Shown here in pieces: positions 32,961-45,064 of a DNA stretch of 64,000 nt. Both the position numbers and the translations under genes were made by a program. The notes under the pieces are model-generated. The model made no database searches and had not been told where the DNA came from. It worked only from the letters and a program-made list of their open reading frames with translations. How positions within the stretch are numbered: the stretch's first letter is position 1; each line of letters begins with the position of its first letter. Origin of the DNA: Spiroplasma endosymbiont of Asaphidion curtum (GTDB lineage: Bacteria; Bacillota_I; Bacilli_A; Mycoplasmatales; Nriv7); NCBI RefSeq assembly GCF_964031085.1, contig NZ_OZ035001.1, positions 682,001 to 746,000 on the forward strand, written 5' to 3'.

Positions 32961-34115
32961 ATGGGTTTACAAAAATTTAATGTTCATTTTACGAAACAAG
33001 AGTTACTTACGGGTACAGGGATTGGTGTTATCTCGGCTTTTATGTATTCATTAGCACCGTTACTAATTATTTTTTTAGATACGCGAGCATTAAATAGTTT
33101 TATTTTAGCAACAATGCAAGAATTTGTTTCTTGAATTTTAGTTGTTTGTCTTACTAATAAACCATTAAAGTTTTTAAAACAAATTTGGAAAAATGCTAAA
33201 AGTATGTTAGGAATGATTGTAATTATTGCTGGTATTTTTGGTGGTCCGATTGCGCAAGTATTGTATATTTTATCAATTCAATTGGCAGCCCAAATGAGTG
33301 CTACAGCAACAGTGTTAGTAAATATTGCCCCAATTTTTACAGCTTTATTATCAAGATTATTATTAGAAGAAAGATTATCTTTTATTGCTTGATTAGGACT
33401 ACTTTTAACATCTTTAGCGGTTATTGGTTTGGTTATTTGAGAAATTATTACTGAGTTTAATAAAACAATATTAAGTCCTGTTCCTAGTGATATTCAACCT
33501 TGAGTAAAAGCTACTTGGGCAATAATTTTGTCATTGTTAACGGCAATTTTATATGCAATTGAATCAACAATACTTCATTTTGCAATGAGTAAGTCTAAAA
33601 ATAAAATTAGTGAGAAAGATGCATTAATTTTAAAAGCGTTTAGTTCATCGTGGATAATGTTAATTTTTGTTTTACCAATAGTTTCTGTAATAGGTGGGGG
33701 TTATGGTTATGAAGGATGAGTTCAATTTAGAATTTTTGGTGAATTGAAGGGGTTAACATTTTTATTTATTATCATTTCTAGTTTTGCTATTGCAATAGGG
33801 CGAATTTTGTTTTTTCGCAGTATTAAAATTTTAAATGGTTTTTATGGAATTGCTGCTCAATTGGCGATGTTGTTATGAACACCATTGCTTTCTTTAGCAA
33901 TTTTTGGTTTATATAAAGTTACTAATTGTAATTTTGGTATTATTCAATCTAATATTTTAGATATGCAAATTAAAGATTTGTATTTGGGCGCTACGCAATG
34001 AGAATATTATCTCTTTTTAGTTCCAGTGCTTATTGGGTTAATATTGTTGCTATTTAATGAAAAATTTTTTAAAAAAGATAAGGATGTTTGAACACCTCCA
34101 ATGGAGCTGAAATAA
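32961..34115 (+). CDS. EamA/DMT-family transporter
   Basis: A 384-residue drug/metabolite-transporter protein with ten predicted helices in two halves. First-half end shows the family pattern ATVLVNIAPIFTALLSRLL then LEERLS before WLGLLLTSLAVIGLVIW. Second half IRILFFRSIKILNGFYGIAA-type helix. RBS AAGGAG, ATG 32961. TAA at 34113 lies one base before an IS5 copy. Substrate unknown. Confidence 0.85.
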
Positions 34116-34196
34116 TAGACTTCTTGCATTACTTATTTATTAAACAAAATTCCTATAAAATATATTTAAAATAGAAATTATAAGGAATTTAAGATT

Positions 34197-35020
34197 ATGA
34201 AATTTGATAAATTTAATTTTATTAATGATAAAGAATTATTACGATTAACTGGAATAAAGCAAAGTACTTTTAATAAAATGTTAAATATTTTAAAAGAAGC
34301 TGAGTTAAAAAAGTTTAAAAGAGGTGGTAAAAATAATAAATTATCATTAGAAAATAGATTATTGATGACTTTATCATATTGACGAGAATATCGTACTTAT
34401 TTTCATCTTGGTAAAAGTTTTGATATTAGTGAAGCTAGTTGTTATCGAAATATCAAGTGAATTGAAGATATTTTAATCAAACATCCTGATTTTCAACAAC
34501 TTGCTGGTAAAAAAGCATTAATAAATGATTATTTTAATGATAAAACAATTATTATTGATGCTACAGAAACACCCATTCAACGCCCAAAAAAAGACAAAAA
34601 CAATCTTATTCAGGAAAAAAGAAAAAACACACTATTAAAACACAAGTAATTATTGAAAAAGAAAGCAAAATAATTATTGCAACAAATTTTTCTCTCGGTA
34701 AAAAGCATGATTTTTGTTTATTTAAAGAATCAAAAATCCCAATTTTAAAAAATACTAAATTAATAGTTGATAATGGTTATCAAGGAATACAAAAAATTCA
34801 TAGTAATGTTCTAATACCTAAGAAAAAAACAAAGAAAAACCCTTTAAATAAAGAACAAAAACATAATAATAAATTAATTTCAAAAATGAGAATTATTATT
34901 GAAAATATTTTTGCTATTCTTAAAAAATTTAAAATTATTACTGAAAAATATCGTAATCGTAGAAAACGATTTAGTTTAAGATTTAATTTAATTGCTTCAA
35001 TTTATAATTTGCAATTATAG
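34197..35020 (+). CDS. IS5-family transposase (-1 frameshift)
   Basis: Best reference for the gene. Frame A (34197-34649, 150 residues): HTH region ELLRLTGIKQSTFNKMLNIL, LENRLLMTLSYWREYRTYFH, SEASCYRNIKWIEDIL, then first catalytic Asp in IIIDATETPIQRPKK. A7 run at 34586-34592; a -1 slip continues RQKQSYSGKKKKHTIKTQVI, LIVDNGYQGIQKIHSN (second Asp), MRIIIENIFAILKKFKI (Glu), RRKRFSLRFNLIASIYN, stop 35018. The fused product (about 274 residues) restores the IS5-typical RPKKRQ.SYSGKKKKHT motif exactly across the shift. Confidence 0.9.
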
Positions 35021-35056
35021 ATAACATAAAATATTTATTTAAAATTAAATTTAAAT

Positions 35057-36140
35057 AGACTTCTTGCATTACTTATTTATTAAACAAAATTCCTATAAAA
35101 TATATTTAAAATAGAAATTATAAGGAATTTAAGATTATGAAATTTGATAAATTTAATTTTATTAATGATAAAGAATTATTACGATTAACTGGAATAAAGC
35201 AAAGTACTTTTAATAAAATGTTAAATATTTTAAAAGAAGCTGAGTTAAAAAAGTTTAAAAGAGGTGGTAAAAATAATAAATTATCATTAGAAAATAGATT
35301 ATTGATGACTTTATCATATTGACGAGAATATCGTACTTATTTTCATCTTGGTAAAAGTTTTGATATTAGTGAAGCTAGTTGTTATCGAAATATCAAGTGA
35401 ATTGAAGATATTTTAATCAAACATCCTGATTTTCAACAACTTGCTGGTAAAAAAGCATTAATAAATGATTATTTTAATGATAAAACAATTATTATTGATG
35501 CTACAGAAACACCCATTCAACGCCCAAAAAAAGACAAAAACAATCTTATTCAGGAAAAAAGAAAAAACACACTATTAAAACACAAGTAATTATTGAAAAA
35601 GAAAGCAAAATAATTATTGCAACAAATTTTTCTCTCGGTAAAAAGCATGATTTTTGTTTATTTAAAGAATCAAAAATCCCAATTTTAAAAAATACTAAAT
35701 TAATAGTTGATAATGGTTATCAAGGAATACAAAAAATTCATAGTAATGTTCTAATACCTAAGAAAAAAACAAAGAAAAACCCTTTAAATAAAGAACAAAA
35801 ACATAATAATAAATTAATTTCAAAAATGAGAATTATTATTGAAAATATTTTTGCTATTCTTAAAAAATTTAAAATTATTACTGAAAAATATCGTAATCGT
35901 AGAAAACGATTTAGTTTAAGATTTAATTTAATTGCTTCAATTTATAATTTGCAATTATAGATAACATAAAATATTTATTTAAAATTAAATTTAAATAATA
36001 AAATAATTTTTTGTTGTGTCAAAATTTACACATTTAATAAAATCCATAAGTATTAACCTAATAAAAGTTAGAAATTACTATATAGTATTTTTTATTTACA
36101 AATAATTTGTAATTATTTTAATAAGTAATGCAAGAAGTCT
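35057..36140 (+). mobile_element. IS5-family element, inner copy (complete, 1084 bp)
   Basis: Both terminal repeats; AAT duplications lie in the host IS5 copy. Confidence 0.93.
35137..35960 (+). CDS. IS5-family transposase (-1 frameshift)
   Basis: Same as 34197-35020; A7 run at 35526-35532. Intact. Confidence 0.9.
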
Positions 36141-36287
36141 AATAATAAAATAATTTTTTGTTGTGTCAAAATTTACACATTTAATAAAATCCATAAGTAT
36201 TAACCTAATAAAAGTTAGAAATTACTATATAGTATTTTTTATTTACAAATAATTTGTAATTATTTTAATAAGTAATGCAAGAAGTCT

Positions 36288-36396
36288 AATCTAAAATAGT
36301 AGTAATATAAGGTTGAATTTGATTTTCTAATAATTTTTTATCAATTCATTTAAAGTTTTCATCATCAATTTGTTCTAATTGTTTTAGATCACCAAC
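36288..36396 (-). pseudogene. remnant of an unrecognised minus-strand gene
   Basis: Open frame encoding GDLKQLEQIDDENFKWIDKK and LLENQIQPYITTIL up to the IS5 border, with ordinary codon use. No start or family recognised. Confidence 0.35.
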
Positions 36397-36414
36397 ACAA
36401 TTGGTAGTTATGTT

Positions 36415-36420
36415 ATAATT
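36415..36420 (+). promoter_or_regulatory. -10 box for the repeat lipoprotein
   Basis: TATAAT 52 bases before the start codon; no convincing -35 at 17 bp, which is common in mollicutes. Confidence 0.5.
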
Positions 36421-36471
36421 GAGAAGGATTAAAGATTATGTATCAATTACAATGAAGGGGATTTTTAATAA

Positions 36472-37554
36472 ATGAAAAAATTGATTAGTTTATTAGCAAC
36501 AATTAGTTTAACCGTAACAACAGTGAATTCGGTTGTCGCATGTAATAATAAAGAAGACAAAGAGGAAAATAATGATTTTGGGATGACAATTAATGGCTTC
36601 AAAGGAGAAATTCATAGAATAATTAGTGACAAAAAAAATAAGCTTTATGTTGGAACAAAAATTATTAACGATGATTATGACCTTAAAGGAAAACTTTACA
36701 GTGTTGATCTTGAAAACAATAATAAAGTAACAGAAATTACTGGAATTGAAGGTTCGGTTTATAATTTATCTATTTGAAACGATAAGCTTTATGTTGGAAC
36801 AAAAAAACTCGATAGACAAGGGACTCTTTACAGTGTTGATCTTAAAGACGATAATAAAGTAACAGAAATTACTGGAATTGAAGGAGAAATTCATAATTTA
36901 TTTATTTGAAACGATAAACTTTATGTTGGAACAAAAACTGGACATGACGAAGGAAAACTTTATAGTGTTGATCTTAAAGACAATAATAAAGTAACAGAAA
37001 TTACTGGAATTGAAGGAGAGGTTGATGCTTTAATTGTTTTAAATAATAAGCTTTATGTTGGAGCAGTTGCCAAATACATTTCCAACGAGGGTAATTTTTA
37101 CAGTGTTGATCTTGAAAACAATAATAAAGTAACAGAAATTAATAACATTGTTTTAAAAGGAACAATTTTTTCGTTTGCTATTTATAATAAATTGCTTTAT
37201 ATTGGAACAACAGAAAAAAATGATGGATCGGGTAGTCTTTATAGTGTTGATCTTGAAAACAATAATAAAGTAACAGAAATTACTGGCATAAAAGGAGAAG
37301 TCTATAGATTAATTACCCAAAAAAATAAACTTTATGTCGGAACAAGAACCGGAGATTACGAAAATTACCAAGGAAAACTTTACAGTGTTGATCTTGAAAA
37401 CAATAATAAAGTAACAGAAATTGATAATATTTCAAATTTTAATGTTTATGGATTGGCAGCTATTGATGACTATATTTATATTGGAATGTCAAGTCTTGAT
37501 AGTAATATTTTAGGGGCGCATAAAGTTTTGTTAGGTAGGAAAATGTTTAAATAA
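36472..37554 (+). CDS. lipoprotein with seven tandem repeats, probable beta-propeller
   Basis: 360 residues. Signal MKKLISLLATISLTVTTVNS then VVAC lipobox (Cys24), so anchored on the outer face. After a short linker come seven units of about 45-50 residues, each with (K/Y)LYVGTK...GKLYSVDLENNNKVTEITGI; the LYVGT and LYSVDL strands recur near residues 60, 103, 146, 189, 240, 285 and 337, the last unit being divergent (YIYIGM...HKVLLG). Seven strand-rich units fit a seven-bladed beta-propeller. The repeats are also close at DNA level (AATAATAAAGTAACAGAAAT recurs), so copy number can change by recombination. Role unknown; binding or adhesion at the cell surface is an inference. Confidence 0.82.
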
Positions 37555-38219
37555 TTTTGAAAGAAAAGCAATTAAAAATTTATTACCTTTTTACTTGAAA
37601 AATAAGTAATAAAACAAAATATTTAATATTAACAAACATATTCTTAATAAAAGGTTATAAAAACAACATTAGACTTCTTGCATTACTTATTAAAATAATT
37701 ACAAATTATTTGTAAATAAAAAATACTATATAGTAATTTCTAACTTTTATTAGGTTAATACTTATGGATTTTATTAAATGTGTAAATTTTGACACAACAA
37801 AAAATTATTTTATTATTTAAATTTAATTTTAAATAAATATTTTATGTTATCTATAATTGCAAATTATAAATTGAAGCAATTAAATTAAATCTTAAACTAA
37901 ATCGTTTTCTACGATTACGATATTTTTCAGTAATAATTTTAAATTTTTTAAGAATAGCAAAAATATTTTCAATAATAATTCTCATTTTTGAAATTAATTT
38001 ATTATTATGTTTTTGTTCTTTATTTAAAGGGTTTTTCTTTGTTTTTTTCTTAGGTATTAGAACATTACTATGAATTTTTTGTATTCCTTGATAACCATTA
38101 TCAACTATTAATTTAGTATTTTTTAAAATTGGGATTTTTGATTCTTTAAATAAACAAAAATCATGCTTTTTACCGAGAGAAAAATTTGTTGCAATAATTA
38201 TTTTGCTTTCTTTTTCAAT

Positions 38220-39303
38220 AGACTTCTTGCATTACTTATTTATTAAACAAAATTCCTATAAAATATATTTAAAATAGAAATTATAAGGAATTTAAGATTA
38301 TGAAATTTGATAAATTTAATTTTATTAATGATAAAGAATTATTACGATTAACTGGAATAAAGCAAAGTACTTTTAATAAAATGTTAAATATTTTAAAAGA
38401 AGCTGAGTTAAAAAAGTTTAAAAGAGGTGGTAAAAATAATAAATTATCATTAGAAAATAGATTATTGATGACTTTATCATATTGACGAGAATATCGTACT
38501 TATTTTCATCTTGGTAAAAGTTTTGATATTAGTGAAGCTAGTTGTTATCGAAATATCAAGTGAATTGAAGATATTTTAATCAAACATCCTGATTTTCAAC
38601 AACTTGCTGGTAAAAAAGCATTAATAAATGATTATTTTAATGATAAAACAATTATTATTGATGCTACAGAAACACCCATTCAACGCCCAAAAAAAGACAA
38701 AAACAATCTTATTCAGGAAAAAAGAAAAAACACACTATTAAAACACAAGTAATTATTGAAAAAGAAAGCAAAATAATTATTGCAACAAATTTTTCTCTCG
38801 GTAAAAAGCATGATTTTTGTTTATTTAAAGAATCAAAAATCCCAATTTTAAAAAATACTAAATTAATAGTTGATAATGGTTATCAAGGAATACAAAAAAT
38901 TCATAGTAATGTTCTAATACCTAAGAAAAAAACAAAGAAAAACCCTTTAAATAAAGAACAAAAACATAATAATAAATTAATTTCAAAAATGAGAATTATT
39001 ATTGAAAATATTTTTGCTATTCTTAAAAAATTTAAAATTATTACTGAAAAATATCGTAATCGTAGAAAACGATTTAGTTTAAGATTTAATTTAATTGCTT
39101 CAATTTATAATTTGCAATTATAGATAACATAAAATATTTATTTAAAATTAAATTTAAATAATAAAATAATTTTTTGTTGTGTCAAAATTTACACATTTAA
39201 TAAAATCCATAAGTATTAACCTAATAAAAGTTAGAAATTACTATATAGTATTTTTTATTTACAAATAATTTGTAATTATTTTAATAAGTAATGCAAGAAG
39301 TCT
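38220..39303 (+). mobile_element. IS5-family element, inner copy (complete)
   Basis: 1084 bp with both terminal repeats. Confidence 0.93.
38300..39123 (+). CDS. IS5-family transposase (-1 frameshift)
   Basis: A7 run at 38689-38695; intact two-frame gene. Confidence 0.9.
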
Positions 39304-39842
39304 AATAATTACTTGTATTTTAATAGTGTGTTTTTTCTTTTTTCCTGAATAAGATTGTTTTTGTCTTTTTTTGGGCGTTGAATGGGTGTTTCTGTAGCAT
39401 CAATAATAATTGTTTTATCATTAAAATAATCATTTATTAATGCTTTTTTACCAGCAAGTTGTTGAAAATCAGGATGTTTGATTAAAATATCTTCAATTCA
39501 CTTGATATTTCGATAACAACTAGCTTCACTAATATCAAAACTTTTACCAAGATGAAAATAAGTACGATATTCTCGTCAATATGATAAAGTCATCAATAAT
39601 CTATTTTCTAATGATAATTTATTATTTTTACCACCTCTTTTAAACTTTTTTAACTCAGCTTCTTTTAAAATATTTAACATTTTATTAAAAGTACTTTGCT
39701 TTATTCCAGTTAATCGTAATAATTCTTTATCATTAATAAAATTAAATTTATCAAATTTCATAATCTTAAATTCCTTATAATTTCTATTTTAAATATATTT
39801 TATAGGAATTTTGTTTAATAAATAAGTAATGCAAGAAGTCTA

Positions 39843-42032
39843 TTATACAAAAATTCTTAATATTATTAGAAAAATGGCAAAACCAATTAAAAATTGAAAG
39901 GTATAGTAAAAAGCTGGTACTGTTTTAAACACTGGAAAAATCGCGGTTGAAAAGTTAACTGTCGCTTTTGCAATAATTGCTAATGGTCGTAAAATGGTAA
40001 TGATTTGTGACGCTGTCAGCATTCAGTTTATCATTTTGATACCAGCATTTTGAATGGCACAACCAATATCATTAAAGGTTGGTATTCATCGTCCAGAATA
40101 TTTGCAATTTGCTGGTGGAATTAAATCGTCTCATTCACCGTTATTTGAACCGTCAGGAATAAAGGCTGTGGAATTTAAGACATTAAAGTCATAAATTTTA
40201 AAATTGTAGTTAGAGATATTACCTTTGTGATAAAGTGGAAAAGTTAAGGTAAAAATATTAATACCATAACGAATATCAATATCGGTATTGAGATAATTAA
40301 TACTGTTAGTGGCCTTGCTGGTTGGCAAGGTAATCAGTTTATTGTCATAGGATTTAAGGACATTAAAATCAATTTGATAAATGCTATTGTTGTTTTTAAT
40401 GGCATTATAATTTTCTTGGTGTGTTTTTTTATCAAAAGTAAAAAAATAACTTCTTAGTAATAATTCTGAATTTCCTATAACATTTATTAAGTATTTTTTG
40501 GGATAAAAAGTAATTAACGAGCGATAAAAAAATCCAATTTGAATAAAGTAGTTCTTGTTATAATTATTTACGCCTTTAAAATCAATTTCAGTGTAAGTTT
40601 TCTCATCCATATCAAAAGTAGCATAAAATAAACTGGCAAAGAAGTTACCAAGGATTTCGTAGATTTCATCAAAAACATTTTTGTAATCGCTGTTGTTAAT
40701 ACTAGGAATGTTGTTTTTAAAATAAAGGTAAATGTCATTTCGTAAGTCAGGGTCGTATCTCAAAAAACTAAATTTAACATTAAGATAATTCAATGTTCCA
40801 AAAAGGTACTTAATTAGGTAATAATCGTTAGCATTTTCAGTGTCATATTTTCAGATTTCAGTTTCACCGTGTAATAATTGTAAATAATTATTTCCAGCAA
40901 TTAGAGTTTTGTTAAATGCCTTAATTTTAAGGACATTATCGTTGGTATCCTCTTGTTTCGGAATGACCATTTTAATCGTATTTGTTCCTTGCAATTGTGT
41001 ACTCGTTTCAATTGCAGCGAATTTAACGGTAAATGTTCTGTCAGCAACATTATCTGTTGTTAAATCAAAAGTAGCACTATCATCTAAGTAATTGTTGTCG
41101 TTATCTTTAATTTCTGTATTATAGTCGATGCCTTCAATTGCATTATTTACGCCAGTAAGATTGTTAATTGTTTCATTAAGTCTTTTTTTAATTTTTTTGA
41201 TAACTTCAATTTTGGTTGCATTTGTAGGGTCGATTATTTCTGAGTTTGGTAAAATAGTTGAAGTCTTGTGATAAAAATAGCTCTCGTCTTTAAAACCATG
41301 ATTTTTAATGGTGAATTCTTTATAGTAACCTTTTTCTAAAGTGTCAATGAAATTAAATACTGGTGTTCAATAAAGATAAGAATAATTAAATTTGTCAAAA
41401 TCACCGCGATGAATCATTAAATAATCAAGGTTATCAATAACATCATTGTATTTGTGGTTACCATCAAATTTAGTAGTTGTTATTGGTAAATCAATGTCGG
41501 TACTGTCTTTTTCAATTTCTATATTAAAATCATTTGTATTATTTAATCTATAATTGTTGGTACTACCATGCTCAAAAGTTAGTAATTCTGTTCCTTGTGT
41601 TTTAATTCTTATTGTTTTATTGGGTACACTAATCATTCAGGTATAAAAATTTAAACCCGAAGTATCTATTTTTGTTCCATAAGTATTTGTTATTTTTTGA
41701 AAGTCTTTTTGTTTAATTCTGTTATTTACAAGCTCTGCATTAAACTCTAAACTAAAAATTTTTACATTTTTTAAATTTGGTAATTGTTTATCTATATTTG
41801 CATTTATATTATCTTCTGTTCTTATCTCAACTTTTAAAAGGTCATGGTCTTGCCTTTCTGTTAAAAATCTTATTTTTTCTAAGTTTCTAATTTCAAAATC
41901 ATAAACTTTATTATTTTGTCTTTTGTTTCTAATTAGTGAATTTACTGTTGTTTTATCATTGTTAATATTTTGGGGAATAGTAAAAATGTTATTGAAACTA
42001 ATAGTTAGCACGGTAAATATTTTCATAAACAT
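39843..42032 (-). CDS. large plectrovirus structural protein (SpV1 ORF1-like)
   Basis: 729 residues. N-terminal signal (MFMKIFTVLTISFNNIFTIP), long polar, Asn/Asp/Tyr-rich ectodomain without cysteines clustered, and two hydrophobic segments near the C-terminus (about residues 670-695 and 705-727, FYYTFQFLIGFAIFLIILRI). This is the build of a filamentous-phage minor coat/adsorption protein held in the membrane before assembly. ATG 42032 is preferred over GTG 42041 because AGGAG lies at 42042-42046, too close to the GTG. Stop at 39843, two bases from the IS5 border. Confidence 0.75.
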
Positions 42033-42047
42033 TTTTATCACTCCTTT

Positions 42048-42431
42048 TTAAAATATTTTATTTTTCATTGTTCTTTTTTCTTTAATTTTTTGAATAATAA
42101 AGCGGATTAATTTTTCAAATTTAATTGCAAAATATATTGCTCCGCCTCATCAAAAAACAAATATTCCTGCTAGCATAATACCACTATTGAACTTGCCAAA
42201 GAATTTAACCATCTCTTCATTCATAAAATTGTTAAATTCGTCACTTGTTCCGGTTATTCATTTAGTATCGATTACTGTTAATGCACAAATTAATAAGCTT
42301 ATAAAGATGAAAATGATACTTAATGATACTTTTAACCACTGCTTTTTAAAAGAATTTTTAATCCTTAATCTTAATGGCGTTTTTTCTTTTGAATTATCTT
42401 TTTTAAATAATTTGCCTAAAATTTTTTTCAT
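42048..42431 (-). CDS. plectrovirus membrane protein, two helices
   Basis: 127 residues: basic start (MKKILGKLFKKDNSKEKTPL), helix VSLSIIFIFISLLICALTVI, polar middle, helix GIMLAGIFVFWWGGAIYFAI, basic tail. RBS GAAAGGAA before ATG. Fifteen bases before the large structural gene. Confidence 0.72.
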
Positions 42432-42536
42432 TTTAGTTTTCCTTTCGTGTTTAAAAATTTTTAATTTTTCATTTTCAATAACTAGTTCTGATTTCTCATC
42501 TATATGAACACTATTTCGCTTTTCTAGTTCTAAAAT

Positions 42537-42659
42537 TTATTTATTTTTTTCCATTATTATGTATTTAAGAGTATTAACACTATTTTCTAATATGACATTA
42601 ACAATTTTTAATTTGTCATTTTCTATTTCTAATTCTTGTTTTTTAGTTCATTTTTCCAT
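42537..42659 (-). CDS. small plectrovirus coiled-coil-like protein
   Basis: 40 residues, MEKWTKKQELEIENDKLKIV..., heptad-like helix. Its start overlaps the end of the upstream gene (stop 42629), typical of this phage's packing. Confidence 0.5.
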
Positions 42660-42913
42660 TTTTTTAATCTACCTTTAATCACAATAAATAAGGCAATCAG
42701 TACACAAGTAACGCCAAGAATGGTGAAGATTGGATGTTGTGAAAATGTCCGAGCCATTGGTTTAAATAGTTCTAAAATTGTTAAATTACTAGTAATAAAC
42801 TTTTGGAAATTCGCAAGGCCTTCGCTAATATAGTTTGTTAAAGTTTCAAAATGACTACCAGCCAATAATCCAAGAACAGTTATTAAGATAAAAATAATAA
42901 TTAGTTTAAACAT
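42629..42913 (-). CDS. plectrovirus membrane protein (94 residues)
   Basis: Starts MFKLIIIFILITVLGLLAGS (signal or helix), second helix TILGVTCVLIALFIVIKGRL near residue 70-88, lysine-rich C-terminus. Size and plan recall a filamentous-phage coat or assembly protein. Confidence 0.68.
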   Translation of the reverse strand: MFKLIIIFILITVLGLLAGSHFETLTNYISEGLANFQKFITSNLTILELFKPMARTFSQHPIFTILGVTCVLIALFIVIKGRLKKWKNELKNKN

Positions 42914-42915
42914 CG

Positions 42916-43200
42916 TTAGTTACCTTGTTTTATTTTTATTGGTTTTATTTGTTTTTTAGTTTTTCCTCACGCACTTAAACGCCCCTTATTTTTAACAGCA
43001 TACTGGCGTTGTTTTTCTAAATTAACTTGTTGACTACCAAATCCAAGAATAATTGCCATAAGAAATTCTACAGCAAGCGTTAAGAATAGAGGAAATATTA
43101 GTTGAATATTTGTTCCCGGTACTTCAAGACTTCAAATTAAATCAAAAACTTTATAAAGCATTTGGGCGAGAAAGTCGGCCATTTTTGCAAGATTTTCCAT
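42916..43200 (-). CDS. plectrovirus membrane protein (94 residues)
   Basis: MENLAKMADFLAQMLYKVFD, helix IQLIFPLFLTLAVEFLMAII, basic C-terminal tail (KTKKQIKPIKIKQGN). Starts three bases after the Zot-like gene stops and ends two bases before the next ATG: translationally coupled. Possibly an assembly partner of the ATPase. Confidence 0.68.
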
Positions 43201-43982
43201 TTTTTATTGTTCCTTTTCTTTCATTTTTCTTAAAAATTTGCTGAATTTATCCATTTTTAAGTATTCTAAGTCTTCTAAATCAATTGCCGTGTCAGTATAA
43301 TATTTATCTTCATAGTCAGGATTAACTTTTGAATTTAAGTAATCTCTTAAAAATGCTAGGTAAAAAGAATTGTAAGTGTTAAGTATTGGTAGAGGAATTT
43401 TTAGTTTAAAAAAATAAATATCAAGTTCAGGAATATCACGATATTTAATACGGCGACCTTTTTTGCTATTTTTCGCATCAATTAAGGTGTTTCGTCAGCG
43501 TTCATATTCTTCAATACTAGTAAAGGTGCCATAGATGACTTTTAAGTAGGGGCGAAAAATATTAACAGGTTTTTTACGAATTCCCACAATCACATTATTG
43601 GCAATATCACGAACTTTAACTCAAATATGTTTATCTCTTTGGCCGCTAGCGAGAACAATATGACCGAAATGGCGTGCTAAGGCAAAATATTCTTGGATAC
43701 CGGTTTCTTCGTTTTTGGTATTATTTTTTTCTCAATCAGTTCCTTCTAAAAATAAATTGGTTTCATCTCATAACAGTAAGGTTTTGTCTGGCAATACCGG
43801 ATAATCAAAGTCTAATAATCCCATATGCCCTAAACTTAATTTTTGGGTTTCTAGTAATGGAAAGGTTGATGCGATGTGATATTTCTTCTTTTTTAGTAAT
43901 TTTGATGCATATACTAGAAAAGCAGTTTTTCCAGTTCCTAATGAACCAATCACAATATTTAATGGTGAATTTTTTAAGAAAT

Positions 43983-45064
43983 GCTGAATTATACTTGTAA
44001 GTGCAAGTAAATAAAATTGCAAAAAATCTCATATAAAAATTTCATGATGCTAAGTTTATTTTAGAAAAAACAAAGCAAGGAGTTTTTATATGGGTTACAA
44101 ACATCTTGGCATATATGAAAGAATTTATATTGAGAATCAATTGAAGTTTAAAGTAAAAATTAGTGAAATAGCTAAAAATCTTAATCGAAGTATTAGTACT
44201 ATTATTCGAGAAGTCAATAGAAATAAAGATAGTAATCATTATTTTTCATTAATTGCACAAAATAAAGCAGAAAACAGAAAACAATCACATGTTTATTTTC
44301 ATAAGTTTAAAAATAGAGAATTAGTAAAATATGTACAACAAAAATTACTATTAGGTTGATCGCCTGAACAAATTTATGGCAGAATTAAAAATTTTCATAA
44401 AGAATGAATTATTAGTTTTAAAACAATTTACAATTGAATTTATTCTGGATTACTTGAAAAAGTTACTAATAAAAATTTAAGAAGAAAAGGTAAGAAACGA
44501 AAATCTCAAGAAAATCGCGGTAAATTTAATGGTAAATCAATTAAAGAACGAAATATTAATGTTAATAATCGTATAACTGTTGGTCATTGAGAAGGTGATA
44601 CTGTAGTATCATCACGAGGTAAAAGTAAATCATGTTTAATAACTTTAGTTGAAAGAACATCAAGATTTACTTTAGCAATGTTAATTGAAAATAGAACTAC
44701 TAAAGTTGTTAACGAAAACATTAGCCATTATTTATCAATTCTTCCAAATAATCTTGTTAAGACTATAACATTTGATAGGGGTAAAGAATTTTCTAATTGA
44801 CAACAACTTGAAAAAAATTTAAATGTGAAAATTTATTTTGCTAATGCGTATTCGCCTTGACAAAGAGGTACTAATGAAAATACTAATGGTTTAATTAGAG
44901 AAAAATTTCCTAAAAAATTTAATTTTTCAAATACTACTAAAAATGCAGTTCATAAATTTATATTGTCTTTAAACCAAAGACCAAGAAAAATACTAAATTA
45001 TCTTTCACCAATCGAATATTTGGTTAGAAAAATAATTTAGTTGCACTTAACTTTACAATTTGGC
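43983..45064 (+). mobile_element. IS30-family element, copy 8 (complete, in prophage ATPase gene)
   Basis: 1082 bp; AAAT on both flanks, proven by frame restoration of the host gene. Confidence 0.94.
44090..45040 (+). CDS. IS30-family transposase
   Basis: 316 residues, one Val to Ile change (AMLIENRTTK). DDE kept. Confidence 0.92.

Larger units (their letters stand above)
34117..36287 (+). mobile_element. IS5-family element interrupted in its 3' noncoding part by another copy
   Basis: Outer element 34117-35056 plus 36141-36287; AAT flanks outside. The inner copy 35057-36140 entered at the AAT of its own 3' noncoding region, duplicating AAT (35054-35056, 36141-36143). Confidence 0.92.
37851..39761 (-). 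pseudogene. IS5-family transposase split by insertion
   Basis: Starts at 39761; coding resumes beyond the inner element and stops at 37851. AAT duplicated at the break. Confidence 0.88.
37671..39841 (-). mobile_element. IS5-family element interrupted by an inner IS5 copy
   Basis: Outer copy 37671-38219 plus 39304-39841, ATT on both flanks. Inner copy 38220-39303 lies in the opposite orientation within frame B. Confidence 0.92.

Noticed and set aside
42187-42507. Plus-strand ORF opposite the plectrovirus membrane-protein gene, and others at 40909, 42636 and 43674
   Set aside because: Shadows of the minus-strand phage genes, which are packed, coupled and carry ribosome sites.
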